Below, one piece after another: positions 16,866 through 25,860 of a DNA stretch of 64,000 bases. Source of the stretch: JAPPLB01 sp965208945 (GTDB taxonomy: Bacteria > Acidobacteriota > Terriglobia > Bryobacterales > UBA6623); contig OZ242366.1 in NCBI GenBank assembly GCA_965208945.1, forward strand, positions 1,550,001-1,614,000, in the 5' to 3' direction. Under the pieces are notes generated by a model. It was not told where the DNA came from, did no database searches, and worked only from the letters and a program-made list of their open reading frames with translations. Both the position numbers and the translations under genes were made by a program. Position 1 is the stretch's first letter. Each line of letters opens with the position of its first letter.

Positions 16866-17654
16866 TCAGCCGTTGTGGACGGGCTCGTAACCGAGAACGC
16901 GGTTGGCGCGCTTGGAATCGAACCGCGCTTGCGGCGAACCGGACGAAACGTGCAGAACCGCCCAACGGGCAAGGCTTGAAGGGCTTTCCTCGCCTTCCGT
17001 TTCGATAGCCAGGCGGACAGCCTGAACGACATCCTCTTCGGCTACGGCCATCGGATCGCCCGCGACCTCGGAAGCCGGGACCACCTTCCCGAGCCGCAGA
17101 GTGACGACCGGAAGTTTGCCGACTCGCGCAAACTCCCGGCAGGTGAATTCGCCGAGATACTTCGGTAGAGAGCGGCCCTTCAGATCCGGGCGGGGACGCC
17201 ATGTTTCGTTGACGAGAAAGTCCGAATCATACGCCGTCATCATCTCGAGAGTGCTGAGGTAGACCACCTTCCGCACCCCGGAGTTGGCGGCTGCCAGCAG
17301 CAGGTTATAAGTCCGCCGCGTGAGGTAATCGATCTGCTCGTGCATGTCGTCATCCGCAAGAGGCTCGGCGACATGGACAATCGCGTCGATTCCGGCAACA
17401 AGTTGGTCGGTCGGTTCCTCGTGGTCGAGATCGCATTGGCGAAAAGGGTGCTCGGATTCGATCGTGTCGCGGCTCGTCTTCAGAACCTCGTAGCTTCCGC
17501 TGAGGTTATCCGCCAACATGCCGGCCAGAGCATGTTCGCCCGATGTGATCAACACGCGTCGAATTTCGCCTGAACTGCTGTCAGATACGGAGCAGGCGGT
17601 TGCTCCTGTGGCAGCCGCCAGAGCGCTGTTTCTTAAGAAAGATCTGCGTTGCAT
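16866..17654 (-). CDS. Epimerase-like Rossmann protein with leader, active-site Tyr and Lys absent
   Basis: This is a paralogue of the neighbouring epimerase. It begins with a twin-arginine-type leader and a possible lipobox-like Cys (MQRRSFLRNSALAAATGATAC). The dinucleotide region reads RRVLITSGEHALAGMLADNL, in which the GxxGxxG glycines are not preserved. The usual YxxxK segment aligns with KYLGEFTCREFAR: the Tyr position holds Lys and the Lys position holds Glu. The protein is therefore probably not a dehydrogenase, although the fold (YLSTLEMM, VTLRLGKVV) remains. It is first in the minus-strand cluster, 32 bp before the intact epimerase. A binding or scaffold role outside the cytoplasm is possible but is an inference. 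Confidence 0.7.
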   Translation of the reverse strand: MQRRSFLRNSALAAATGATACSVSDSSSGEIRRVLITSGEHALAGMLADNLSGSYEVLKTSRDTIESEHPFRQCDLDHEEPTDQLVAGIDAIVHVAEPLADDDMHEQIDYLTRRTYNLLLAAANSGVRKVVYLSTLEMMTAYDSDFLVNETWRPRPDLKGRSLPKYLGEFTCREFARVGKLPVVTLRLGKVVPASEVAGDPMAVAEEDVVQAVRLAIETEGEESPSSLARWAVLHVSSGSPQARFDSKRANRVLGYEPVHNG

Positions 17655-17848
17655 AGGGATTCACCGCAGCCTGGGAGCTTCGAAAGACATCCTGCAAAGC
17701 CTGCCGCGTCAACCGAAGTGTACGCCTCCATCCGGCGCCGCGTCCAGTGGGGAAATCAGCAAGCTGCGCACGAGAGAAGCTGGAGAGGCGGCGCAGTTCC
17801 TGCTCGATGCAAATGATATCCGCCAAAGCCTGCGCGATAATCGGTGGC

Positions 17849-18937
17849 GTGAATCTGGCGATTCTGATTCCCGCTTTCCGGCCCGGACAGGAACTTGTTG
17901 ATCTCGTCAATACCATTGCTGAAGAACCCTGCTCTGAGATTGTCATCGTTAACGACGGGAGTGAGTGTGAGTATGACCCATGCTTCGAGGCGGCGGCCAA
18001 CGTGCCACAAGTGCATGTTCTACGCCATTCCGTGAACGCTGGCAAGCGTGCGGCCCTGAAGACGGGCTTCAACTTCATCTTGGACTCCCTCCCTCATTGC
18101 ACGGGAGTCGTGACAATGGATGCGGATGGCCAGCACCATCCTGACGATGTCTGCAAAGTGGCGGAGGAACTTCTCGCGCTTCCCGATCATCTCATTCTGG
18201 GAGTGCGGCAGTTCGGAAACGACGTTCCCCTGCGCAGCCGTTTCGGAAACCAAGCCACGCGATTGACTTTCTTCCTGACCACGGGGCAAAGACTTTCCGA
18301 TACCCAAACCGGACTCCGCGGTATTCCGCGCAAGATGCTGCCCGTATTGCTGCGGCTGCCTTCCCAAGGTTATGAGTTCGAGTTGGACATGTTACTGGCG
18401 TGCAAGCGCGAGGCCTGCCCGCTTCGAGAGGTGCCGATCCGCACCATCTATGAAAAAGGTAACCCGACGTCCCACTTCAACCCGTTGCTCGATTCCTTGC
18501 GAATCTACTTTGTCCTGCTTCGGTACAGCCTCCTGTCCCTGGCCACAGCCATCGTAGACAACATCGCTTTTGTGCTGGCGTTCTTCGCCCTCTCCAACAT
18601 CCTCTACGCCCAAATCATTGGACGGCTTGTAGCCGTGATGTTCAACTACCCTTTGGCCCACGGGGCCGTTTTTCTCTCGCCGCAAAGACGTTCGACCACG
18701 CTGCCGAAGTACTTGCTGCTGGTGGTGGTGAGTGGCGCTGTCGCCTATGTCCTGATCTATTTCATCCATATCCATTTTTCTGTGGGCGTAATCTGGTCGA
18801 AACTGGCGGTCGAGAGCACGCTGTTCATCGCCAACTTCGCTATTCAGCGGCATTTCGTGTTTACACATCCAGCGGAGCGCCCATCGCCAACGACTGGGAC
18901 CATTGCCGCATTTCCACACCGTTCAGGGCCAGGTTGA
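17849..18937 (+). CDS. Glycosyltransferase family 2 fused to a GtrA-like membrane domain
   Basis: The N-terminal ~220 residues are a GT2 catalytic domain: LAILIPAFRPGQELVDLV, IVIVNDGS, NAGKRAALKTGFN, the metal-binding VVTMDADGQHHPDD, and DTQTGLRGI. After it come four hydrophobic helices (from LLSLATAIVDNIAFVLAFFA to FIANFAIQRHFVF) that match the GtrA flippase-like domain. Fusions of this kind move a lipid-linked sugar made by the GT2 part. The start is uncertain: GTG at 17849 places LAILIPAF at the N-terminus, while ATG at 17807 adds 14 residues. It leads a plus-strand glycan cluster whose next gene is the interrupted methyltransferase; the stop overlaps that frame (TTGA). Confidence 0.83.
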   Translation: MNLAILIPAFRPGQELVDLVNTIAEEPCSEIVIVNDGSECEYDPCFEAAANVPQVHVLRHSVNAGKRAALKTGFNFILDSLPHCTGVVTMDADGQHHPDDVCKVAEELLALPDHLILGVRQFGNDVPLRSRFGNQATRLTFFLTTGQRLSDTQTGLRGIPRKMLPVLLRLPSQGYEFELDMLLACKREACPLREVPIRTIYEKGNPTSHFNPLLDSLRIYFVLLRYSLLSLATAIVDNIAFVLAFFALSNILYAQIIGRLVAVMFNYPLAHGAVFLSPQRRSTTLPKYLLLVVVSGAVAYVLIYFIHIHFSVGVIWSKLAVESTLFIANFAIQRHFVFTHPAERPSPTTGTIAAFPHRSGPG

Positions 18938-19649
18938 CCCGGAAATACAAGGGGTCTGTGATCGTCAGCATGATGAGGCAATTCGGCGGCGCCAATAGTT
19001 GCTTCCTGGACCGCATCATGGCTGAATTCCAACCGGGCGCTTACCATTCGGTTGACAGCAATCGGTTTGACTTTGATTCGCTGCGCCGGCGGCTTGACAA
19101 CTACCGGAACATCATTCTCCACACTGCGGACTTTCTCAGCCTGAATTTCGACTTGCAAGCGGACGTGGTTTTCAGTGTGGGACTGATTGAACGCTTCGAA
19201 CCCGCCGACACTCACCGCGCGTTCCGGGCTTAGCCTGCTTTTCTCCCCACGTGGCGAGACAAAGTGCGTGAGAGGGCCGTCAGGACGAGGCGCGCGCCGC
19301 TTGCGCGCGCAGGCGTACTTGAACCGTACGTTGAGCACGGCAAGCAAGCGCAACGAAGTCCTGGCGGTCGTATCGCGTGCTTCGGCCGTCGGGTGGTGAG
19401 AAATACAGGTTAGTTCGATCTACTCAACAAGGGCGGTATCGCCATCATCTCGTATCCGACTCCTTCTTTCCTCGTCCTCGTTGTACGATTTCTTAGCGAA
19501 GGCGTCGGCCTGTGGAATTTCCTGACGAACGGCCCTTGGATCGTGAGGAGGTTGTCAAATCCCTCAAGGATTGCGTAAAAGTACTGTTTGAAAAGATTCC
19601 GTGTCCGCTGGTCTTCACGCAGCACATGATGGTCGTGCAGAAACCATGA
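18934..19649 (+). pseudogene. SAM methyltransferase split by a repeat element and a frameshift
   Basis: The N-terminal half (18934-19230) reads FGGANSCFLDRIMAEFQPG, AYHSVDSNRFDFDSLRRRL and DVVFSVGLIERFEPADTHRA, a class I methyltransferase core. It stops at TAG 19231-19233, which belongs to inverted-repeat copy 2. Directly after the element the same protein resumes: FDLLNKGGIAIISYPTPSF and RFLSEGVGLW, where the sequence expected after 'THRA-' would be. One base then appears to be missing near 19518: the frame must shift to read PDERPLDREEVVKSLKDCVK and VLFEKIPCPLVFTQHMMVVQ up to TGA 19647-19649. The stop overlaps the next gene's ATG (ATGA), showing it was once a coupled operon member. Gene now broken twice, or once plus an assembly error. 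Confidence 0.85.
19230..19413. mobile_element. YTAG-flanked inverted-repeat element, copy 2 (inside a methyltransferase)
   Basis: Left end TTAG + CCTGCTTTTCTCCCCAC, right end GTGGTGAGAAATACAGG + TTAG; the 4-bp flank is the same on both sides. The interior matches copies 4, 5 and 6 almost base for base, including GCGTACTTGAACCGTACG-type and GAGCACGGCAAGCAAGCG segments. It lies between two halves of one methyltransferase, direct evidence that this is an inserted element. Confidence 0.85.
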
Positions 19650-22111
19650 AGACTGTGGCTCGATTACCTTCTCTGTGGCTCAGCCTGATCTTGCTGAGCG
19701 GCATCTCCGGTTACGGCTTCTGGTCCGAGAGTCTGTTCGAGCAGGAGACCTGGTCTTCGCTCGGTCTCGAACGTCTGGCGCAGGTCGGCGCGGCCTACAT
19801 GCTGGCGGCTGTGGTCGTTTTTTTTTGGAAGCCGTCTTTCGTGGCTCCCCTACTGCTTCTGTTAGCCGCCCTCTATGGCTTTCTGGCCGTTGGTCCTTCA
19901 GCGCTTCTCTGTGTCCCGTTCTTTCTGGGTTCCTCGTTTCTGCTTGGCAAGCTGCTCTTTGCAGGTGAGGGCGCACTCGACGATCTGCTGGCGCTCTCAC
20001 TGGGTATCGGTATCTGGATACTCCTGATCGGTGTCGCCGCTCATTTCCCGGTGAATTCCTCTTTCACCTACTTGGCCGCCCTCTCGATTCCCTTTGTTGT
20101 CGGCTGGCGTATCATACTCCCCGAGCTGGGCATGCTCCTCAGCCGGTTCCGCTCGCGCACCTTCTCGCTGGGCTCCTACACCGCCCTGGTGGTGCTGCTG
20201 TTCGTGGTTCTGATTCACTATTTGGCAGCCCTGAAACCCGAGGTTGGTCACGATGGCCTTGCGATGCACATGGTGATCGCATCGCGGGTGGCCGCACACT
20301 CGGTGTGGCCTTTCGACGTTGAGGAATTCGTCTGGGCGGTGATGCCGATGGGGGGAGACTGGGCCTTCTGCGGGGTGTATATGCTGGGGGGCGAATACGC
20401 GGCCCGCTTGCTGAATTTCACCTTCCTGCTGATGATCGCCGGGTTTGTGTTCCTGGCATCTCGCCGCTGGCTGCCGTTGACATGGGCTCTCCTGTTGACG
20501 GCTCTTTTCGCAACGACACCCCTGGTTCAACTTGCGACGGGCTCTCTTCTTGTGGAGAACGTATGGGCCGTTTTCGTTACGGCATCAGTGTTGTCACTTT
20601 GGAAATACCACGCCACCCAACGCCCAGCCTACTTCGTTCTTGCAAGTGTCTTCCTAGGCTGCTCGATGCAGGTCAAATATGGATCTTGGGCTCTGCTGCC
20701 CGCCGCCATCTTGCTCGCGGTCGTGGGATGGCGGCGGGCCAGGCGAGCCGGCCGTGCGTCGGCGCTTGTCTTGGTCGCGCTGCTAGTGCTGTTGATCGTT
20801 TTTGCGGCTCCTCCTTACTTGACGGCGTTTGTGAAGACGGGCAACCCCGTCTACCCGTTTTTCAACAATGTGTTTCAGTCGCCGTACTATGCCGCAAGCA
20901 GCGCCCTCCGGGACAATCGTTGGCTCTCTGGACTGGATTGGAACACACCTTACAACATCACATTTCACTCGGACAGGTACTTGGAGGGTCAGGCGGGTAG
21001 CTTTGGGTTTCAATACCTTCTGTTATTGCCGCTCGGCATCCCGTTGTTGCTTCGCCGCCGATCCTTCCTGGCGGTCGCGGCGCTTGGGTCAGGACTGAGT
21101 TATGCCCTGCTGACTTGTCTCTACATAAACTACCTGCGGTATCTGTATCCCGTCTTGCCGCTGTTCATGATCGTGATCGCCTGGGTTGCGGCGGAGTTGC
21201 GAACACAGGAGACCCGGCTGTACAGGCTGCTGCAGGTTCTCGCAGTCATCATGATCTTCTTGAACGGTTACTTCATTCCGGCATCGGGCTGGGCCCACCG
21301 TGACCTGTATCTGAATCTGCTCGATCAGGGGGAAGTGTCACGCTACATCGAAGCAAAAGCACCCCAACGACCGCTTGTGAAGTATCTCAACATGCAACTT
21401 CCGGATGCCAAAGTCGCTTTCTTGACCGATAACGCCCAAATCGCGCCGCTCGAAGCAGAGGTTGTGGCCGCCTCATGGCACTTCCCCGAATTCTCAAAAA
21501 GGCTTCGGGGCTCCCGGTCGGCGCAGGATCTCTATGCCCTCGCGAAAGAACTTTCGATCGAGTATTTCGTGGCGCCCACAGCCGATAACCCCTTACAGTC
21601 CAAGTACCCGGCAGTGCCTTTGTTCCTACAGGGATACACCACCCCGCAGGCCGTTTCGCGTGACTTCTATCTTGCCCGGCTCGATTGCAAGCCGGACATG
21701 CCCAAACTGTCCGTGGGGTACCCTTCCAGAAGTTCAGGTGTATACGACAACATGGACAGAAGCATTCAGTACTTTGGAGCCTGGACTTTTGACAACCAGT
21801 TCGAGCAAGCGACCAACGGGACGATCGTCTACAGCAATCATCCGGGCGATCGCTTCCTTTTCTGGTTTCAGGGAAGCGAGATTACCTGGGTCTACACAAG
21901 AGCATTCAATCGAGGCATGGCGGTAGTCTTGATTGATAACGAAGAAATAAAGACTGTCGATCTCTACTCACCCGAGATACACTGGCAGTCCCGCACCACC
22001 TTGTCCGGTCTGAGTGACGGTGAGCACGTTCTGGAGGTCCGCGTGCTCAAAGACAAACACCCCGATGCCACGGATCGGTATCTTGATGTCGATGAGATCA
22101 TCGTCCAATAG
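19646..22111 (+). CDS. Polytopic membrane glycosyltransferase with C-terminal beta domain, 821 aa
   Basis: About a dozen hydrophobic segments cover residues 1-540, the layout of GT39/PMT-like or ArnT-like enzymes that use lipid-linked sugars. A loop with LKPEVGHDGLAMHMVIASRV holds the probable catalytic acid, and YGSWALLPAAILLAVVGW and YLTAFVKTGNPVYPFFNN follow typical patterns. The last ~250 residues are soluble and end in a beta-sandwich (VVLIDNEEIKTVDLYSPEIH, LSDGEHVLEVRVLKDKHP, YLDVDEIIV) resembling carbohydrate-binding or sugar-decorating modules. The start at 19646 overlaps the stop of the broken methyltransferase by ATGA. The role is probably protein or surface-glycan glycosylation together with the GT2-GtrA protein. 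Confidence 0.78.
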   Translation: MKTVARLPSLWLSLILLSGISGYGFWSESLFEQETWSSLGLERLAQVGAAYMLAAVVVFFWKPSFVAPLLLLLAALYGFLAVGPSALLCVPFFLGSSFLLGKLLFAGEGALDDLLALSLGIGIWILLIGVAAHFPVNSSFTYLAALSIPFVVGWRIILPELGMLLSRFRSRTFSLGSYTALVVLLFVVLIHYLAALKPEVGHDGLAMHMVIASRVAAHSVWPFDVEEFVWAVMPMGGDWAFCGVYMLGGEYAARLLNFTFLLMIAGFVFLASRRWLPLTWALLLTALFATTPLVQLATGSLLVENVWAVFVTASVLSLWKYHATQRPAYFVLASVFLGCSMQVKYGSWALLPAAILLAVVGWRRARRAGRASALVLVALLVLLIVFAAPPYLTAFVKTGNPVYPFFNNVFQSPYYAASSALRDNRWLSGLDWNTPYNITFHSDRYLEGQAGSFGFQYLLLLPLGIPLLLRRRSFLAVAALGSGLSYALLTCLYINYLRYLYPVLPLFMIVIAWVAAELRTQETRLYRLLQVLAVIMIFLNGYFIPASGWAHRDLYLNLLDQGEVSRYIEAKAPQRPLVKYLNMQLPDAKVAFLTDNAQIAPLEAEVVAASWHFPEFSKRLRGSRSAQDLYALAKELSIEYFVAPTADNPLQSKYPAVPLFLQGYTTPQAVSRDFYLARLDCKPDMPKLSVGYPSRSSGVYDNMDRSIQYFGAWTFDNQFEQATNGTIVYSNHPGDRFLFWFQGSEITWVYTRAFNRGMAVVLIDNEEIKTVDLYSPEIHWQSRTTLSGLSDGEHVLEVRVLKDKHPDATDRYLDVDEIIVQ

Positions 22112-22400
22112 TTGAGCTGCGCAGCCGGTAGAGTATGGCCGTGACAGCAAACAACATCAACAAACCGTCAGTACACCCTCCCATCAAGCGTGCCAAGCCG
22201 TTGGCGTCGCGAGAGGAAACAGACGCCCTGAAAACCTCGTAACGTCAATATTATTAAGGACTTGGCAGAATGCCGTGGGGGACGCCCCCTTGCCCTGGGG
22301 CCGCCGAGCGATTACACTGACATCGCCGAAAGGCGCGGCTCGGCAGGCCCCGTCGAGGGCGTCCGAGGACTGGCCTGAGGCAGGGAGGGAGGTCCGGCAC

Positions 22401-23528
22401 ATGCCTAAACCTCTGGTATTTCACATTGCCGGCCGCAAGCTCGTCATCGCCTTGCTGCTGACCGTCGTTCCGATCAGTCTGGCGGCACTGTACGCCGCCA
22501 CGCGGGCCGGCGAGACGACCGCCGCGGCGGCCGGCCGCCACCTGGAAACGGTTGCCCAAGCGGCCGCCGGCAGCATCGAACAGCAGATCGAGGCGAAGGT
22601 GGTGGAAGCCGCACTGATGGCCTCGGACGCGGCCGTGCTGGAGGTGGTGCGCAACTCGAACCGGCAATATTTCCGGGTGCGGCAGGAACTGATCCGGGAG
22701 CGTTTGCTGGCGAAGGACAAGACCTGGGTGACGCCGCAGGGCGAGGCGCTGGTGGAGCAGACGATGTCGAACGCGGGCTCGCAGGCGCTGCGGCGCAAGC
22801 TGACGGTGGACCCGAGTTTTCTGCGCATCACGGTGACGGATCTGGAAGGGGCGACGGTGGCGGCAACGCACAAGACGCTGGACTACTACCAGGCCGACGA
22901 GGAGTACTGGCAGGACATCTACTTTTACGGCCGCGGGGTGGTGAGTCTGACGGACGTGCTGTACGACGAGGCGACGAAGAACTACTACATCGGGGTCGGG
23001 GTACCGGTGGTGCGGGAGACCAACCAGATCATGGGGACGCTGGATGCGCTGGTGCAGGTGGGGTCGCTGTTGCCGGCGTTGCACCGCGCTGAGTTGGGGG
23101 TGGGCGGCAAGGTGTATCTGGCGAAGAAGGACGGGGCGGTGATCTTCGGGACGGACGGGTTGACGCTGGCGGACGAGGAGCGATCGGCGGAGGTGGATGC
23201 GGTGGTGGACGCGCGAGGGAGTTACGAGGGCCGCACGTCGGGGTCGTTCGATGCGACGTTTCCGGGGGGGCGGCGCGCGCGGCTGGCGTTTGCGCACTTG
23301 GGATTGGAGGAGCGGTATCCGAAGCTGGACTGGATGGTGGTGGCGGCGGAGGAAGAGGCGGGGGCGCTGGGGGCGGTCTCGATGGCGACGGTGCTGATCA
23401 TGGGGATCGCGCTGCTGTCGCTGGCGTGCGTGGTGTTCCTGGTGGTGTACTTTGCGTTGCACCAACCGAGCGAGATCGAGGAAGTCGAGGAGGAGATGGG
23501 CGCAACCATCAAGGGCGCCGCCGGCTGA
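22401..23528 (+). CDS. Membrane protein with extracytoplasmic dCache-type sensor and no output domain
   Basis: The N-terminal helix (LVIALLLTVVPISLAALYA) is followed by a ~280-residue periplasmic region with dCache hallmarks: a long first helix (GRHLETVAQAAAGSIEQQIE), FLRITVTDLEGATVAATHKT, YWQDIYFYGRG, YYIGVGVPVVRE and ILG-like repeats. A second membrane helix (LIMGIALLSLACVVFLVVYF) leads into a 24-residue acidic cytoplasmic tail. No HAMP, kinase, cyclase or methyl-accepting domain follows. The start at 22401 is supported by GGGAGGGAGG. It stands alone between the glycan cluster and the S9 peptidase. It could signal through an unlinked partner. GC content rises markedly in the second half. 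Confidence 0.72.
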   Translation: MPKPLVFHIAGRKLVIALLLTVVPISLAALYAATRAGETTAAAAGRHLETVAQAAAGSIEQQIEAKVVEAALMASDAAVLEVVRNSNRQYFRVRQELIRERLLAKDKTWVTPQGEALVEQTMSNAGSQALRRKLTVDPSFLRITVTDLEGATVAATHKTLDYYQADEEYWQDIYFYGRGVVSLTDVLYDEATKNYYIGVGVPVVRETNQIMGTLDALVQVGSLLPALHRAELGVGGKVYLAKKDGAVIFGTDGLTLADEERSAEVDAVVDARGSYEGRTSGSFDATFPGGRRARLAFAHLGLEERYPKLDWMVVAAEEEAGALGAVSMATVLIMGIALLSLACVVFLVVYFALHQPSEIEEVEEEMGATIKGAAG

Positions 23529-23563
23529 GATGTGGCTCGCCGGGATCAATACCTGTCTCCAAC

Positions 23564-23589
23564 AGGGCCATCGAGGCCCTTTCGTCTTT
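23564..23589 (+). terminator. Rho-independent-type terminator after the dCache gene
   Basis: AGGGCC (23564-23569) pairs with GGCCCT (23575-23580) around ATCGA, followed by the T-rich TTCGTCTTT. Confidence 0.55.
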
Positions 23590-23622
23590 CCAAGACCTGC
23601 GGCATGAGGTAGAGTCAAGTGG

Positions 23623-25860
23623 ATGACTCGGCCCTTGCTGTGTTTGGGCTTGCTGCTGTCAGCGCCGCTCCCCGCGCAGACCGAATCCGGGCAACCCTTT
23701 GACATCTGGGCGCTGCAGCGGATCACGCGCATCTCCGATCCGCAGCTTTCCCCCGACGGCTCGACGGTGGCCTTCGTCGGCGAGAAGACCCTGCTTTCCG
23801 AGAACGCCAAGCGCAAGCACATCTACACGCTTCCGGTCGACGGCGGCCAAGCCCGGCAACTGACGTTCGAAGGCAAGTCGAACAGCCGGCCGCGGTGGTC
23901 GCCCGATTCTTCTCAGATCGCCTTCCTTTCCGACCGCGAGGACTCGTCGCAGATTTGGCTGATGTCCGCCGACGGCGACGACAAGCGTCCTGTGACGGAC
24001 CTCCCTACGGAAGCCTCGGGTGTGAAGTTTTTCCCGGACGGGGGGCGGCTGCTGTTCGCCAGCCGCGTATTTCAGGAATGCGGGGCGGACATGGAATGCA
24101 ACCAGCGGCGATTGCGGGAGCGGGAGGACAACCCCGTTCGTGCGCGCTCCTACGACGAGCTTCTGTATCGGCGCTGGGATAAATGGGACGACGGCCGGGT
24201 CGGTCATTTGTTGATCAAGGACCTTGTGACCGGCGAACTGCGCGACCTGACACCGGGAGGTTATGACGTTCCACCCTTTTCTCTGGGTGGCATGGATGCT
24301 TATGACATCGCACCGGATGGCCAAACCGTCTGTTTCGCGGTGGCGGTGGGAAACAAGCCGGCGGTCAGCACCAACGTCGATCTCTACGTGGTGAACGTAG
24401 AGGAGGGCGCTAGTCCGGCCGCGCTGACAGAGGGTCCGGCGACGGAGACCTCGCCTCTCTACTCGCCGGACGGGCGCTATCTCGCCTACCGTGCGCAAGA
24501 GCGGACGGGGTATGAGTCCGACCGCTACCGGCTGATGTTGCTAGACCTCATGGCGGACGAAGACTCGGAAGAAGACCCGGTGGTGAGCCTGACGGAGAAC
24601 CTCGACCGCTGGGTGTCGGAGATTGCCTGGGCGCCGGATTCGTCACGGCTTTTCTTCACGGCGGAAGACCGCGGGCGGGCGCCGATCTTCACGGTCGCGG
24701 CGCAGGGCGGCGGCATGCAGGCGGTGGTCTTCGGAGACGCGCACCATGGCGACGTGCAGTTGACGCCGGATGCACGGTCGATGATCTACAGCGTTCACAG
24801 CGCGTCGCATCCGGTGGAGATTTATCGGGGCTTCTCCTCGGGCGGGCCGCCGATTCAGCTCACGCACCTGAACGACGATGTCATGGAGGCGTACGAATCG
24901 GGAGAAGTCGAGGAGATTACTTACGAAAGCATCGACGGCACGTCGATCAGCGGGTTTCTCGTGCAACCGCCGAACTTCGATTTCGAGCGGAAGTATCCCC
25001 TGCTGTTGCTGATTCACGGCGGGCCGCAGGGCGCCTGGGGTGAGGCTTGGAGCTACCGTTGGAACCCGCAGGTGTTCGCGTCGGCAGGGTACCTCGTGTT
25101 CATGCCGAACCCGCGGGGTTCGACGGGATACGGGCAGGCGCTGACCGATGCGATCAACGGAGATTGGGGCGGGTTGGTGTACGAAGACATCATGGCCGGT
25201 GTCGACTATGTGCTGCGGCGGCCCTACGTCGATTCCAACAAGCTCGTTGCGGCGGGTGGGTCCTTCGGCGGCTACATGATCAACTGGATGCTCGGCCGCA
25301 CGACTCGCTTCCGAGCTTTCGTCTCTCACGCCGGTGTCTACGATCTGCGCAGCATGTTCGGTTCGACCGAAGAGTTGTTCTTCCCGATTTGGGAGTTTGA
25401 CGGCACGCCTTGGGAGAACCCCGAGTCGTACGAGCGCTGGTCGCCCAGCCGTTTCGTCACGAAGTTTCAGACGCCGACGCTGGTGATCCATGGGGAAAAC
25501 GACTTCCGTGTGCCGTTTACGCAGAGCATGCAGTTGTTCACGGCGCTTCAGTTGCGCGAGGTGCCGTCGAAGTTCTTGCATTTCCCGGACGAGGGGCATT
25601 GGATTCTCAAGCCGCGCAACAGCATCCACTGGTACGAGACCGTGATCGACTGGTTCGACCAGTGGATCGAGCGGGTTCACCGGCCCCGCACCCCTCCCAT
25701 GTACATGCGTCCGGTGGTGGACCCGAGCGAGACCGAAGAGACGGAAGAGACGGAAGACGCCGAGGAAGAAGCCGAACCCGTCAACCCGGTGCGGACTGAC
25801 GAGCCGCGGCCCAGCCCTCTGCAGCCCGATAAACCGCGTCCCAGCCCGATTCCGCGCTAG
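23623..25860 (+). CDS. S9 family prolyl oligopeptidase-type serine peptidase, 745 aa
   Basis: A signal peptide (LLCLGLLLSAPLPAQT) precedes a seven-bladed propeller with WD40/TolB-like repeats (ISDPQLSPDGSTVAFV, RPRWSPDSSQIAFLS, ETSPLYSPDGRYLAY). The alpha/beta hydrolase domain has the triad Ser547 (GGSFGGY), Asp627 (GENDFRVP) and His659 (DEGHW). Enzymes of this type cleave short peptides, often acylaminoacyl- or dipeptidyl-peptidases, here in the periplasm. After the catalytic domain is a low-complexity tail with repeated Glu-Thr units and Pro/Arg repeats (PRPSPLQPDKPRPSPIPR). Its TAG stop is the TAG of inverted-repeat copy 3, so the tail and stop may have been changed by the insertion. Confidence 0.9.
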   Translation: MTRPLLCLGLLLSAPLPAQTESGQPFDIWALQRITRISDPQLSPDGSTVAFVGEKTLLSENAKRKHIYTLPVDGGQARQLTFEGKSNSRPRWSPDSSQIAFLSDREDSSQIWLMSADGDDKRPVTDLPTEASGVKFFPDGGRLLFASRVFQECGADMECNQRRLREREDNPVRARSYDELLYRRWDKWDDGRVGHLLIKDLVTGELRDLTPGGYDVPPFSLGGMDAYDIAPDGQTVCFAVAVGNKPAVSTNVDLYVVNVEEGASPAALTEGPATETSPLYSPDGRYLAYRAQERTGYESDRYRLMLLDLMADEDSEEDPVVSLTENLDRWVSEIAWAPDSSRLFFTAEDRGRAPIFTVAAQGGGMQAVVFGDAHHGDVQLTPDARSMIYSVHSASHPVEIYRGFSSGGPPIQLTHLNDDVMEAYESGEVEEITYESIDGTSISGFLVQPPNFDFERKYPLLLLIHGGPQGAWGEAWSYRWNPQVFASAGYLVFMPNPRGSTGYGQALTDAINGDWGGLVYEDIMAGVDYVLRRPYVDSNKLVAAGGSFGGYMINWMLGRTTRFRAFVSHAGVYDLRSMFGSTEELFFPIWEFDGTPWENPESYERWSPSRFVTKFQTPTLVIHGENDFRVPFTQSMQLFTALQLREVPSKFLHFPDEGHWILKPRNSIHWYETVIDWFDQWIERVHRPRTPPMYMRPVVDPSETEETEETEDAEEEAEPVNPVRTDEPRPSPLQPDKPRPSPIPR

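Noticed and set aside
22254..23822. 522-codon minus-strand frame opposite the dCache gene
   Set aside because: Very biased Arg/His/Gln composition, typical of the antisense of a GC-rich gene; the plus strand has a signal sequence and domain.
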